Positions 8,448 to 16,445 of a stretch of 64,000 nt of DNA are shown in pieces. Where the stretch lies: positions 1,272,120 through 1,336,119 of the forward strand of contig NZ_CP061311.1 of the NCBI RefSeq assembly GCF_018688095.1. Reading direction: 5' to 3'. The translations under genes were made by a program, and so were the position numbers. A model generated the notes under the pieces. It searched no databases. It worked only from the letters and a program-made list of their open reading frames with translations, and had not been told where the DNA came from. Position 1 is the stretch's first letter. Every line of letters begins with the position of its first letter. The stretch comes from Polynucleobacter sp. AP-Titi-500A-B4 (GTDB taxonomy: Bacteria > Pseudomonadota > Gammaproteobacteria > Burkholderiales > Burkholderiaceae).

Positions 8448-9781
8448 GCGTTCCTTCAGCAGTCACCCTGCGTGAGGCCCTCAAGTTCTGGACCAAGCTA
8501 GGCTTTATCAGCTTTGGAGGCCCCGCAGCACAAATCGCCGTTCTGCATCAAGAGTTAGTTGAGAAGCGTCGCTGGATTTCTGAGCGGCGCTTTTTACATG
8601 CGCTCAACTATTGCATGGTCTTACCTGGACCTGAAGCACAACAACTGGTGACTTATATCGGCTGGCTCATGCATCGTAGCTGGGGCGGCATTTTGGCAGG
8701 TACTTTGTTTGTACTGCCCTCACTATTGATTTTGATTGCCTTGTCTTGGGTATATCTCACCTACGGACAAGTGCCTTGGATCGCAGCGATTTTCTTTGGC
8801 ATCAAACCCGCTGTGACAGCCATTGTTCTGCATGCGGCAATCCGTATTGGTAAACGCACGATTCACAATCAAGCATTGCAGTGGATTGCATTGGGTTCAT
8901 TTTTGGCCATCTTTATTTTGAACCTATCCTTCCCCATCATTGTGTTAATTGCTGCAGCAATAGGTTATTGGGGTGGCAAACAGTATCCAGAATATTTTCA
9001 ACAAGTAGGTCATGGTAGCAAGGCTGTCAACAGCGATGGTGGTGCCCTCATTGATGACGACACGCCCACACCAGCACATGCGCAGTTCAACTATCAAAAG
9101 ACTTTGTTACATAGCGCCATTGCTTTTACCTGCTGGCTACTACCGATTGGCCTCTTGATTGCTATCTTTGGCTGGAAAACGCTCTACCCCAATATTGCCT
9201 GGTTCTTTACTAAGGCCGCCTTCCTCACCTTTGGTGGTGCGTATGCAGTACTGCCCTATGTTTATCAAGGTGCAGTCGATCAATTTCATTGGTTGAGCGC
9301 CAATCAAATGATTGATGGATTAGCGCTTGGTGAAACCACTCCAGGACCACTCATCATGGTAGTGGCTTTTGTCGGTTATCTCGCCGGACACATACAGCAT
9401 CTCATCGGTAATAGCAGCCCCTTTTGGTTTGGCACACTCGGTGCTGTTGTGGCCACTTGGTTTACTTTTTTGCCATCCTTCTTTTTTATCTTGGTTGGCG
9501 GTCCATTGGTGGAATCAACGCATGGCAAGATTGGATTTACTGCACCACTGACTGCAATCACTGCAGCAGTAGTTGGCGTCATCGTCAATCTGGGTCTGTT
9601 TTTTGCCTATCATGTGTTTTTACCTCATGGCTTAGGTGGCTCGATTTCTTGGATCTCCATCATCATTTGTGGCTTAGCGGGATTAGCCTTATTGAAGTTC
9701 CAAAAAGGCGTTATGACGGTTCTTGGTGGCTGCGCCCTAGCAGGACTACTGATCTACTTTGCCGGAATGTTGATCAGCTAA
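8444..9781 (+). CDS. chrA: Chromate efflux transporter ChrA
   Basis: A 445-residue membrane protein of the bidomain CHR family, which exports chromate. Each half has the family motif: GFISFGGPAAQIA near residue 20 and AAFLTFGGAYAVLPYV near residue 260. The signatures LPGPEAQQL and GETTPGPLIMV mark the two domains, with about 10-12 hydrophobic helices between and after them. The start is a TTG at 8444 overlapping the fabI stop codon, with GGTGGAATGGAAG just upstream acting as ribosome binding site. No ATG occurs before the first conserved motif. Translational coupling to fabI is an odd pairing of functions. Confidence 0.92.
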   Translation: MSVPSAVTLREALKFWTKLGFISFGGPAAQIAVLHQELVEKRRWISERRFLHALNYCMVLPGPEAQQLVTYIGWLMHRSWGGILAGTLFVLPSLLILIALSWVYLTYGQVPWIAAIFFGIKPAVTAIVLHAAIRIGKRTIHNQALQWIALGSFLAIFILNLSFPIIVLIAAAIGYWGGKQYPEYFQQVGHGSKAVNSDGGALIDDDTPTPAHAQFNYQKTLLHSAIAFTCWLLPIGLLIAIFGWKTLYPNIAWFFTKAAFLTFGGAYAVLPYVYQGAVDQFHWLSANQMIDGLALGETTPGPLIMVVAFVGYLAGHIQHLIGNSSPFWFGTLGAVVATWFTFLPSFFFILVGGPLVESTHGKIGFTAPLTAITAAVVGVIVNLGLFFAYHVFLPHGLGGSISWISIIICGLAGLALLKFQKGVMTVLGGCALAGLLIYFAGMLIS

Positions 9782-9803
9782 GCTTTTTCCCAAGATTGGC
9801 ATA

Positions 9804-10688
9804 ATGGAAGATATGCGAATCGAACCTCAAACCATCACCCATCTTCAAGAGTGGCTCGGCAAAACCGAGACTCTTACCGACACTGTGACTGCTGCGCCGG
9901 TACGGGCTTTATCGGCAACTTTAGATAGACCCGATCCCGAGCCAACCAAAGGTAGCTTTTTGCCAGAACTTTGGCATTGGTTGTATTTCTTGCCCCATGC
10001 ACGTCAGTCTGAAATTGGTCCTGATGGTCACCCTAAGCGTGGTGGTTTCTTGCCACCTGTGCCACTACCGCGTCGGATGTGGGCTGGAAGTCGTATTCAA
10101 TGGCTAGAGCCGCTTACTGTTGGCAATGAGATCAAACGTGTTTCCAAAATTGAATCGGTGACCCATAAAGCGGGCCGTACTGGGGATTTAATTTTTGTTT
10201 TAGTCAAGCATGAGATCTTCAATCAAAAAGGTTTGGCGATTATTGAAGAACATGACATCGTGTACCGCGATGCTCCAGGTCCTGATGACAAACCGGTAGC
10301 GCCAACACCAGCGCCTACAGATGCCAAATGGAGCAAGACTATTACTCCAGATGATGTTCTCTTGTTTCGCTACTCAGCATTAACTTTTAACGGGCATCGC
10401 ATTCACTACGATCGCAAGTATGTAACCGAAGTTGAGGGCTATCCAGGCCTGATTGTGCACGGTCCGCTCATTGCCACTCTGCTCGTCGATCTCGTGCGTC
10501 AAAGCATTCCAGGTTGCCAGTTGAAAAGCTTTGAGTTCCGCGCCATACGCCCTACTTTTGATATCAATCTATTCAAAGTCTGCGCTAAGCCAGATTTAGA
10601 AGAAGATCCTTCTGGAAAAACGATTTCTATTTGGGCGCAAGATCATGAAGGCTGGCTCACCATGCAAGCGACTGCTGTACTCGCTTAA
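9804..10688 (+). CDS. MaoC-like/FAS1-like hydratase (itaconyl- or mesaconyl-CoA hydratase-like)
   Basis: A 294-residue double hot-dog hydratase. Residues about 1-150 form an N-terminal FAS1-like dehydratase domain (GGFLPPVPLPRRMWAGSR), and residues about 170-290 a second hot-dog with FRYSALTFNGHRIHYDR and GYPGLIVHGPL. The N-G-H-x-I-H-Y-D motif supplies the catalytic Asp/His pattern of MaoC-type hydratases. The family includes mesaconyl-C4-CoA hydratase and itaconyl-CoA hydratase. Together with the next two genes it suggests C5 dicarboxylate metabolism. A GGAAG before the ATG at 9813 makes that start nearly as likely. Confidence 0.8.
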   Translation: MEDMRIEPQTITHLQEWLGKTETLTDTVTAAPVRALSATLDRPDPEPTKGSFLPELWHWLYFLPHARQSEIGPDGHPKRGGFLPPVPLPRRMWAGSRIQWLEPLTVGNEIKRVSKIESVTHKAGRTGDLIFVLVKHEIFNQKGLAIIEEHDIVYRDAPGPDDKPVAPTPAPTDAKWSKTITPDDVLLFRYSALTFNGHRIHYDRKYVTEVEGYPGLIVHGPLIATLLVDLVRQSIPGCQLKSFEFRAIRPTFDINLFKVCAKPDLEEDPSGKTISIWAQDHEGWLTMQATAVLA

Positions 10689-10725
10689 TCCAATTGCAAA
10701 TTCAAATCAATAGAGACAATACGAA

Positions 10726-12102
10726 ATGACTACTGAAGATCTATCACGAGAGCTTGCGAGCTTTGCAGCTAATCTCAAGATTACCGACATTCCTCAGGAT
10801 GTCATTAGTCGTGCCGAAGATCTTTTAGTGGATTGGTTTGGCTCGGCAGTGGCGGGTAAAGGTTCACGTCCAGTGGAGACGATCACTCAATTTGCTCAAA
10901 ACATGGGTGGCTTTAATGCTGCTCACGCCGGCCCTTCTGAAATCCTCATCACACGCAAGACTTCCAGTCCATTCTTGGCAGCGATGGCTAATGCTGCTGC
11001 ATCCCATGTGGCAGAACAAGATGATGTGCATAACGGCTCAGTCTTTCATCCGGCTACTGTAGTGTTTCCTCCAGCCTTGGCCTGCGCACAAGCGATTGGC
11101 ACTTCAGGTGAAGAGATGTTGGTTGCCGCAGTGGCAGGATATGAAGTCGGTATTCGAGTCGGTGAATTCTTAGGTCGCTCACACTACAAAGTGTTTCATA
11201 CCACTGGTACTGCCGGCACAATTGCTGCTGCCGCTACGGTGGGTCGCTTGTTGAAGCTCAATGCTGAGCAAATGCTACATGCCTTTGGTTCTGCCGGCAC
11301 ACAATCAGCAGGTCTTTGGGAATTTTTACGCGATGCCGCGGACTCTAAACAACTACACACTGCACACGCTGCCGCTACCGGCTTAATGTCTGCCTACATT
11401 GCGCAAGCCGGCTTTACAGGTGCACAACATATCCTAGAAGGTAAACAAGGTTTGGCTGCTGGCATGTCTAGCGATGCAAACCCCAGCAAATTAGTTGACC
11501 GCTTGGGTAGTCGCTGGGCTTTAGCAGAAACCAGCTTTAAATATCACGCCTCTTGCCGCCATACCCACCCTGCTGCTGATGCACTACTCCAGGTGATGCT
11601 GGCAAATAAACTCAAGCCTAGTGATATCGCTAAAGTAGAAACCTTAGTGCACCAAGGCGCGATTGACGTCTTAGGTCCAGTGACCGATCCAGCGACCGTG
11701 CATCAATCAAAGTTCTCAATGGGTACCGTGCTAGCACTGATCGCTCACTATCAGTTTGCTGGCCTACAAGAATTCGATGAACACTTTCATGATGATGCGA
11801 TTTGCTTATTTAGAGATCGCGTTACCATGACGCTCGATCCTGAAGTTGATGGCGCTTATCCACAACGCTGGATTGGCAAAGTCAAAGTGCACTTAAATAA
11901 TGGTCAGATACTGGATGGTCGAGTTGATGAACCCAAGGGCGATCCTGGTAATACCCTCTCTCGCACTGAGATCACCACTAAAGCCATGCGCTTAGCTGCC
12001 TTTAGTGGTGGCGCAAGCCCTGAAGAGATGAATACAGCAATTGATCTCTTGTGGAATATCCGCAAACAAGCCAAGATAGGCTCTTTACTTCCTAGCCAAT
12101 AA
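10726..12102 (+). CDS. MmgE/PrpD family protein
   Basis: A 458-residue member of the MmgE/PrpD family, which includes 2-methylcitrate dehydratase and cis-aconitate decarboxylase. Visible family stretches are AEDLLVDWFGSAVAG near the start, SHVAEQDDVHNGSVFHPATVVFP, the helix HAFGSAGTQSAGLWEF, and FKYHASCRHTHPAADALL. The exact reaction cannot be told from sequence alone. It lies 37 bp after the hydratase and 12 bp before a CitE-like lyase, in what looks like one operon. That neighbourhood fits an acid dehydratase or decarboxylase feeding citramalate- or itaconate-type intermediates. Confidence 0.88.
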   Translation: MTTEDLSRELASFAANLKITDIPQDVISRAEDLLVDWFGSAVAGKGSRPVETITQFAQNMGGFNAAHAGPSEILITRKTSSPFLAAMANAAASHVAEQDDVHNGSVFHPATVVFPPALACAQAIGTSGEEMLVAAVAGYEVGIRVGEFLGRSHYKVFHTTGTAGTIAAAATVGRLLKLNAEQMLHAFGSAGTQSAGLWEFLRDAADSKQLHTAHAAATGLMSAYIAQAGFTGAQHILEGKQGLAAGMSSDANPSKLVDRLGSRWALAETSFKYHASCRHTHPAADALLQVMLANKLKPSDIAKVETLVHQGAIDVLGPVTDPATVHQSKFSMGTVLALIAHYQFAGLQEFDEHFHDDAICLFRDRVTMTLDPEVDGAYPQRWIGKVKVHLNNGQILDGRVDEPKGDPGNTLSRTEITTKAMRLAAFSGGASPEEMNTAIDLLWNIRKQAKIGSLLPSQ

Positions 12103-12114
12103 ATCAGCACTTCG

Positions 12115-12960
12115 ATGAATCCACTTGATACCCCTTTAGGTTTTAGCTCCAACTTTTTATTTGTACCTGGCACGCGCCCTGAGCGTTTTATCAAGGCATT
12201 AGATAGTGGCGCGAATGGTGTTGTGCTGGATCTAGAGGATGCGGTTGCAGAAGGAGATAAAGAAACCGCACGCAATGCTATTCGTACTGCCTGGCCTTCA
12301 TTTTCTGTAGAGCAGAAAAAACGCCTAGTGATTCGTACCAATGCACCTGGAACCCAGTTTTATTCTGCCGATCTTATTTTGGCTCAGGAATTAAATGTAG
12401 GCTGTTTACTGATTCCCAAGAGTGAGTCAGCAGATCAAATTAATGGTGCAGCCCTCGTACTTCCAAACACTGCCATCATTCCAATGATTGAAACTGCGAT
12501 TGGCCTAGATCGCCTGCGTGAAATTTCCAATGCCAATCAAGTACTTCGTCTTGCGCTTGGCAATCTTGATTTGCAAGCTGACTTGGGAATGATGTGTGAT
12601 CCACAAGAAACAGAATTACAAACGGCTCGCTATCAAATCGTTTTAGCTTCTCGCTTAGCCCAAATTGCCCCTCCTGTAGATGGGGTTACGCCTTCAACGG
12701 ATGATCTTCCTCGCATTACAGATGATGCGGAACGTGCGAAACGCATGGGCTTTGGCGCAAAACTCTGCATCCATCCTAAGCAAGTGGCTATTGTGAAGGC
12801 AGCCTTCATGCCGACCGAAGAAGAAATTCAATGGGCGCAGAGGGTTATAGAGGCGGATCATGCCTCAAAAGGCGGCGCAGTGAAGCTCGATGGCAGAATG
12901 ATTGATCGCCCAGTAGTGTTATTGGCGCAAAGAACCTTAGCAGTTGCTGGTAAACACTAA
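12115..12960 (+). CDS. CitE-like CoA ester lyase (HpcH/HpaI family)
   Basis: A 281-residue TIM-barrel lyase of the citrate lyase beta-subunit-like group, including citramalyl-CoA and malyl-CoA lyases. The conserved N-terminus LFVPGTRPERFIKAL is followed by GVVLDLEDAV, which carries Mg-binding acids, then IPMIETAIGL and LALGNLDLQADLG. The C-terminal GFGAKLCIHPKQV is diagnostic. It would cleave a 3-hydroxyacyl-CoA such as citramalyl-CoA into acetyl-CoA and a keto acid. It sits with the hydratase and MmgE/PrpD genes; no CoA-transferase is in the group. The exact substrate is inferred. Confidence 0.85.
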   Translation: MNPLDTPLGFSSNFLFVPGTRPERFIKALDSGANGVVLDLEDAVAEGDKETARNAIRTAWPSFSVEQKKRLVIRTNAPGTQFYSADLILAQELNVGCLLIPKSESADQINGAALVLPNTAIIPMIETAIGLDRLREISNANQVLRLALGNLDLQADLGMMCDPQETELQTARYQIVLASRLAQIAPPVDGVTPSTDDLPRITDDAERAKRMGFGAKLCIHPKQVAIVKAAFMPTEEEIQWAQRVIEADHASKGGAVKLDGRMIDRPVVLLAQRTLAVAGKH

Positions 12961-13056
12961 TATACGGACAAGTTCAATTTCGCCAAAAAAATGGCAAAAT
13001 GAACGGCAGTAAAGTTGTATCCAAACGCTTTTAATAACAAAGACTCGAGACTAACC

Positions 13057-14043
13057 ATGAAATTACGTAAATCACTGCTTGCTAGTTTCTGTGCAATCGC
13101 TGCTAGCACATTTAATGCTGGTACTGCTGCTGCCCAAAAAGACTGGCCAACCAAATCCATCCAGATGATTGTTCCTTTTGCTGCGGGCGGTCCAACTGAC
13201 TCTATTGCGCGCTTAATTGCTGTGCCAATGGGTCAAGCTTTAGGTCAAACCGTTGTAGTTGAAAACGTTCCCGGCGCTGGTGGCACGATTGCCTCCACTA
13301 AGGTTGCCCGCTCTGCCCCAGATGGATACACCATCTACATTCACCACATGGGTATGGCTACTGCAAATGCGCTCTACGACAAATTACCCTACGACCCAAT
13401 GAAAGACTTTGAATACATTGGTCAAGTAGCCGACGTACCAATGGTATTGCTGGGTAAAAAAGATTTGCCAGCAAACAACTTTAAAGAACTCGAGGCTTAC
13501 ATCAAAGCCAACGGCTCCAAAGTCACTATGGCCAACGCCGGTCCTGGTGCAGTTTCACAACTTTGCGGTTTGTTATTCCAAAGTCGCTTGGGAGTTAAGC
13601 TGACCAACATCCCATACAAAGGTACTGGCCCAGCCCTGACTGACCTATTAGGCGGTCAAGTTGACCTCTTGTGTGACCAAACTACACAAACCATTCCTTA
13701 CATCAAAGATGGTCGTGTGAAGGCCTTCGGTACAACCACCTTGAAGCGCTTGCCAGCGATTCCAAACGTGCCAACCCTTAATGAGCAGGGTATGAAAGGC
13801 TTTGAAGTGAAAGTTTGGCACGGCATTTACACACCAAAAGGCGTTCCACAACCTGTCTTGGATAAGCTCAATGCTGCTCTGAAGAAGGCGTTGAATTCAC
13901 CAGACGTGAAAAAGCGTTTGGATGATGCCAACATTGATATCGTTTCAGCGAGCAAGGCAACACCTAAGGGACTTAAGGATCACCTTGATACTGAAATCAA
14001 CGTTTGGGGTCCAGTCATTCGTAAAGCGAATATCCCAGACTAA
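13057..14043 (+). CDS. Bug family (TctC-like) solute-binding protein
   Basis: A periplasmic binding protein of the Bug family, about 328 residues, taking up carboxylates. The signal peptide (KSLLASFCAIAASTFNAGTA in part) is followed by WPTKSIQMIVPFAAGGPTDS, the hallmark ligand-loop region, and then VENVPGAGGTIA. Other family marks are DGYTIYIHHMG and NIPYKGTGPALTDLLGGQVD. The ATG at 13057 is preferred because it starts directly on the signal peptide. It closes the hydratase/PrpD/lyase module and is followed by a strong terminator, so it probably binds the acid that this module degrades. No TctA or TctB membrane genes are adjacent. Confidence 0.9.
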   Translation: MKLRKSLLASFCAIAASTFNAGTAAAQKDWPTKSIQMIVPFAAGGPTDSIARLIAVPMGQALGQTVVVENVPGAGGTIASTKVARSAPDGYTIYIHHMGMATANALYDKLPYDPMKDFEYIGQVADVPMVLLGKKDLPANNFKELEAYIKANGSKVTMANAGPGAVSQLCGLLFQSRLGVKLTNIPYKGTGPALTDLLGGQVDLLCDQTTQTIPYIKDGRVKAFGTTTLKRLPAIPNVPTLNEQGMKGFEVKVWHGIYTPKGVPQPVLDKLNAALKKALNSPDVKKRLDDANIDIVSASKATPKGLKDHLDTEINVWGPVIRKANIPD

Positions 14044-14064
14044 GTTTTTAATCGATCTGCATCC

Positions 14065-14096
14065 AATAAAAAACCAGCCTCGGCTGGTTTTTTATT
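14065..14096 (+). terminator. Rho-independent terminator after the Bug gene
   Basis: A hairpin with CCAGC/GCTGG stem and a CTCG loop is flanked by A6 and T6, giving a long stem with a U-tract on the plus strand. Because it is nearly symmetrical it could also stop leftward transcription. Confidence 0.9.
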
Positions 14097-14117
14097 GCCC
14101 AGTTACTGCTTAATTGT

Positions 14118-14486
14118 CTACTTGCACGGATAGCTCTGGGTAAAGAAGCGCATTAAAGATTTGGCTGCCTTCTCTTTGCTGAATTGAGGATTGGCATTAG
14201 TCCATACCAAGAACTTTTGTAAGACTTGGTTGCGAGTCTCGGTCTTGCTCGCAAAGCAAATGGATGGCTGTGCATTTGGAGCGCGACTCGCTAAGTATTG
14301 CTGATATACGCCCTCACCAAAACCGAAACAAAAACTGCGGCCTTGCTCATCATTAGGATTTTTGCAGAGTTCAACAAATGCGGCCGTGCTAGCGTCATCA
14401 GCCGGAAGGTCTTTCTGCGCAAATGCACCAGGCGTGAAGGAAAGAATGGATGCAATTAGTAAGAATGTTGCTGGTAATGTTTTCAT
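14118..14486 (-). CDS. Rap1a/Tai-like small secreted protein
   Basis: A 122-residue exported protein. The signal peptide ends near GAFAQKD. The mature part has the pattern of the Rap1a/Tai family: an early Cys (LCKN), FCFGFGEGVYQQYL, a second Cys region (SICFAS), an aligned helix QVLQKFLVWTNANPQF, and a C-terminal SYPCK. In Serratia and Salmonella related proteins are periplasmic immunity factors against type VI amidase effectors. Many members have no such context, and none is seen here, so the role is unknown. It may share an operon with the DUF3300 gene 20 bp upstream. Confidence 0.65.
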   Translation of the reverse strand: MKTLPATFLLIASILSFTPGAFAQKDLPADDASTAAFVELCKNPNDEQGRSFCFGFGEGVYQQYLASRAPNAQPSICFASKTETRNQVLQKFLVWTNANPQFSKEKAAKSLMRFFTQSYPCK

Positions 14487-14506
14487 AATTCTCTTCTCTA
14501 AAAAAG

Positions 14507-15775
14507 TTAACGCCTAAAGCCACCCATGTGGCCACCACCAAATCCACCCATGTGGCCACCACCGAATCCGCTCATATGACCTCCGCCACCGCCCCCACTG
14601 AATCCATCCATGTGACCACCGCCAAAGCCACGTGAGCGATCTTGGTCGCTATCAAAACGTGCTTGATCACGCATGGCATTTTCTTGGGCAGCCTCACGAT
14701 AAATATTGGGATCAGATCTATCCATTTGGGCATCATTACGCGCCTCTTGATTTAGACGCGCCGCTTGATCTCTTTCTTGAGGTGTGGCGTCTTTCTGGAA
14801 AGCATTGTTAGCACGCTGAGCATCTGTGCGAGCAGCCTGTCTCTCTTGTGGCGTAGCGTTATTTCTCCAGTCATTGAGTAAGCGTTGCTGATTAGCAATG
14901 CTTGCAGGTCCAATAATGGCACGAGAAGGTATGCGACCAGATGGATTAATGGTTGTAGAGTTGATCGTGCCGTTATTCCAATTGGGGTAAGTCCAAAAAT
15001 CATCGCCAATCGCAAAACCTAAACCAAAAGCCATCATTCCCCAAGCGGGGTCGTAGACAGGATACGGTGGGTAGTCGGGATATGGCCATGGTCCATAGAC
15101 TACGGTAGGGTTATAACTTGGGACATAAACCACTTTGGTGTTGGCTGGGGCAATCAAGATGTTGCCATTTGCATCAGTGGTGACGGTAATTTCTTTATTA
15201 GACTTCAGAGTACCCGCATCCAAAGCCTTTTTTCTTAAGACTTGTACTGCTTTCATCGTATCTGCAGCTTGAAGCTTATAAGCGTTACCCAAGTTTTGGG
15301 TCCACTGTAACTTACTGCCCATCATATTGAATGCCTGTGGAAACGATATGATAGATTTGACACTATCGTTCCACGATTGTGCCTTGAGTGCATTTTGTAA
15401 TGCATCACCCTTTAAAGAAGCATTGCTGTTTCGCCAGTTATAGGCTTCAGCCACTTCTAATGGGTAGGTGGAAGCCAGCAACATCAGCGAGAGCAAGGAA
15501 TCTGGGTAAAGCGCGATTGGAGAAACCAATGACTGTAATTGCGCAGTAGAAATGGTTTGTGGGCCAGCGTTATAACTTGAATCTTGAGTGTAGCCTTGGT
15601 TGCCGTAGCCGCCGCTTTGCATATAACCCTGAGGGTAATAATATCCACTCTCCTGATATGGGCCAGGGTTCATGACGCATCCGTTCAGGAGGGATCCGCA
15701 AGCAATCGTCACTAGCGCAAGTAATCCACCCTTGTTATTCCATGCGGAAATATTTTTTTGACTTACCTGTTTCAT
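14507..15775 (-). CDS. DUF3300 domain lipoprotein with Gly/His/Met-rich tail
   Basis: A 422-residue predicted lipoprotein. The signal peptide ends at a lipobox-like LLNGC (Cys33). A Tyr/Gly/Gln-rich linker follows, then the DUF3300 domain (about 75-260), recognised by SPIALYPDSLLSLMLLASTYP, LKAQSWNDSVKSI and KVVYVPSYNPTVVYGPW (the first quoted up to 20 residues). The middle is rich in Arg, Asn and Gln, and the end is low-complexity with repeated GGHMGGFG units. The domain's function is not known; the family is envelope-associated in many proteobacteria. The His/Met repeats could bind metal, but this is only a guess. Confidence 0.85.
   Translation of the reverse strand: MKQVSQKNISAWNNKGGLLALVTIACGSLLNGCVMNPGPYQESGYYYPQGYMQSGGYGNQGYTQDSSYNAGPQTISTAQLQSLVSPIALYPDSLLSLMLLASTYPLEVAEAYNWRNSNASLKGDALQNALKAQSWNDSVKSIISFPQAFNMMGSKLQWTQNLGNAYKLQAADTMKAVQVLRKKALDAGTLKSNKEITVTTDANGNILIAPANTKVVYVPSYNPTVVYGPWPYPDYPPYPVYDPAWGMMAFGLGFAIGDDFWTYPNWNNGTINSTTINPSGRIPSRAIIGPASIANQQRLLNDWRNNATPQERQAARTDAQRANNAFQKDATPQERDQAARLNQEARNDAQMDRSDPNIYREAAQENAMRDQARFDSDQDRSRGFGGGHMDGFSGGGGGGHMSGFGGGHMGGFGGGHMGGFRR
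14520..14591. repeat. Tandem 24-bp repeats coding the GGHMGGFG tail
   Basis: Two consecutive 24-bp units (14520-14543 and 14544-14567) differ at one base, and a more divergent third follows. They encode the repeated Gly/His/Met tail of the DUF3300 lipoprotein. Such repeats can gain or lose units by slippage without changing frame. Confidence 0.7.
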
Positions 15776-15824
15776 GTCTGCCTCAGTATCGATCTCACTT
15801 TACTACTTTGCATTTAAATAGGAA

Positions 15825-16445
15825 TTAACCTGGTCTAAATAAATATCCAGAGCGTGCTTTCTCTCTACGCTTATGCATAACGGCACTTAAAAGTCCAAAG
15901 ATAGCCCAAATGGCTAAGAAGGGATCTAAGAGGTAGTCCCAAAGATTGGGAGACTCATGCCAATGAACACCCCAAGCAATGATGGCTAAACCAATAATCC
16001 AAACTCCCTTGGTCCAATGAGCAAGTCCGCAGATCACGGCAAATACCAAAACAACAATAAAAAACGCAATAGAGCCGTATCCCCATACATAAGGATCAAT
16101 CATGCCAAGACCCAATGCAAAAGGATAAAAACCTAATGCAATGATGGCGACGCTGAACTTGAATGCCATTGGAGTACCCTTCTTGACTGGCAGCAAGGTG
16201 GACCACAACAATAAAGTACTCACAATACTCAAATCACCCACTACACCACGTACGTAAGCTGCCAACGGAAGCTCCATAGACATTCCGAGAGGCCAGAAAA
16301 AGAGATTCGCAAGAATCAGAAGTAATATTGCTTTTGCGCCAAATGGGAACTCTTGCCCAGAAAGCTTCTGAATCCCCCAAATCAAGATGAGAGAGCTAGT
16401 GATAGACATCTCTATCAAGGCGAAGGTTTGCATCAGATTGTTCAT
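15825..16445 (-). CDS. Multi-pass membrane protein, unknown function
   Basis: A 206-residue integral membrane protein with about six hydrophobic helices (for example ITSSLILIWGIQKL, AILLLILANLFFWPLGM, SIAFFIVVLVFAVICGL, GVWIIGLAIIAWGVHW). It ends in a short basic tail, HKRREKARSGYLFRPG. I do not recognise a named family. Its start codon touches the stop of the sialidase-like gene, and that gene overlaps the GT39 gene, so the three form one leftward operon. A role in cell-surface glycan assembly or transport is inferred only from this context. Confidence 0.7.
   Translation of the reverse strand: MNNLMQTFALIEMSITSSLILIWGIQKLSGQEFPFGAKAILLLILANLFFWPLGMSMELPLAAYVRGVVGDLSIVSTLLLWSTLLPVKKGTPMAFKFSVAIIALGFYPFALGLGMIDPYVWGYGSIAFFIVVLVFAVICGLAHWTKGVWIIGLAIIAWGVHWHESPNLWDYLLDPFLAIWAIFGLLSAVMHKRREKARSGYLFRPG

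Noticed and set aside
14520..14591. CRISPR-like direct repeats
   Set aside because: The units are contiguous, without spacers, in frame, and encode the Gly/His/Met tail of a lipoprotein.
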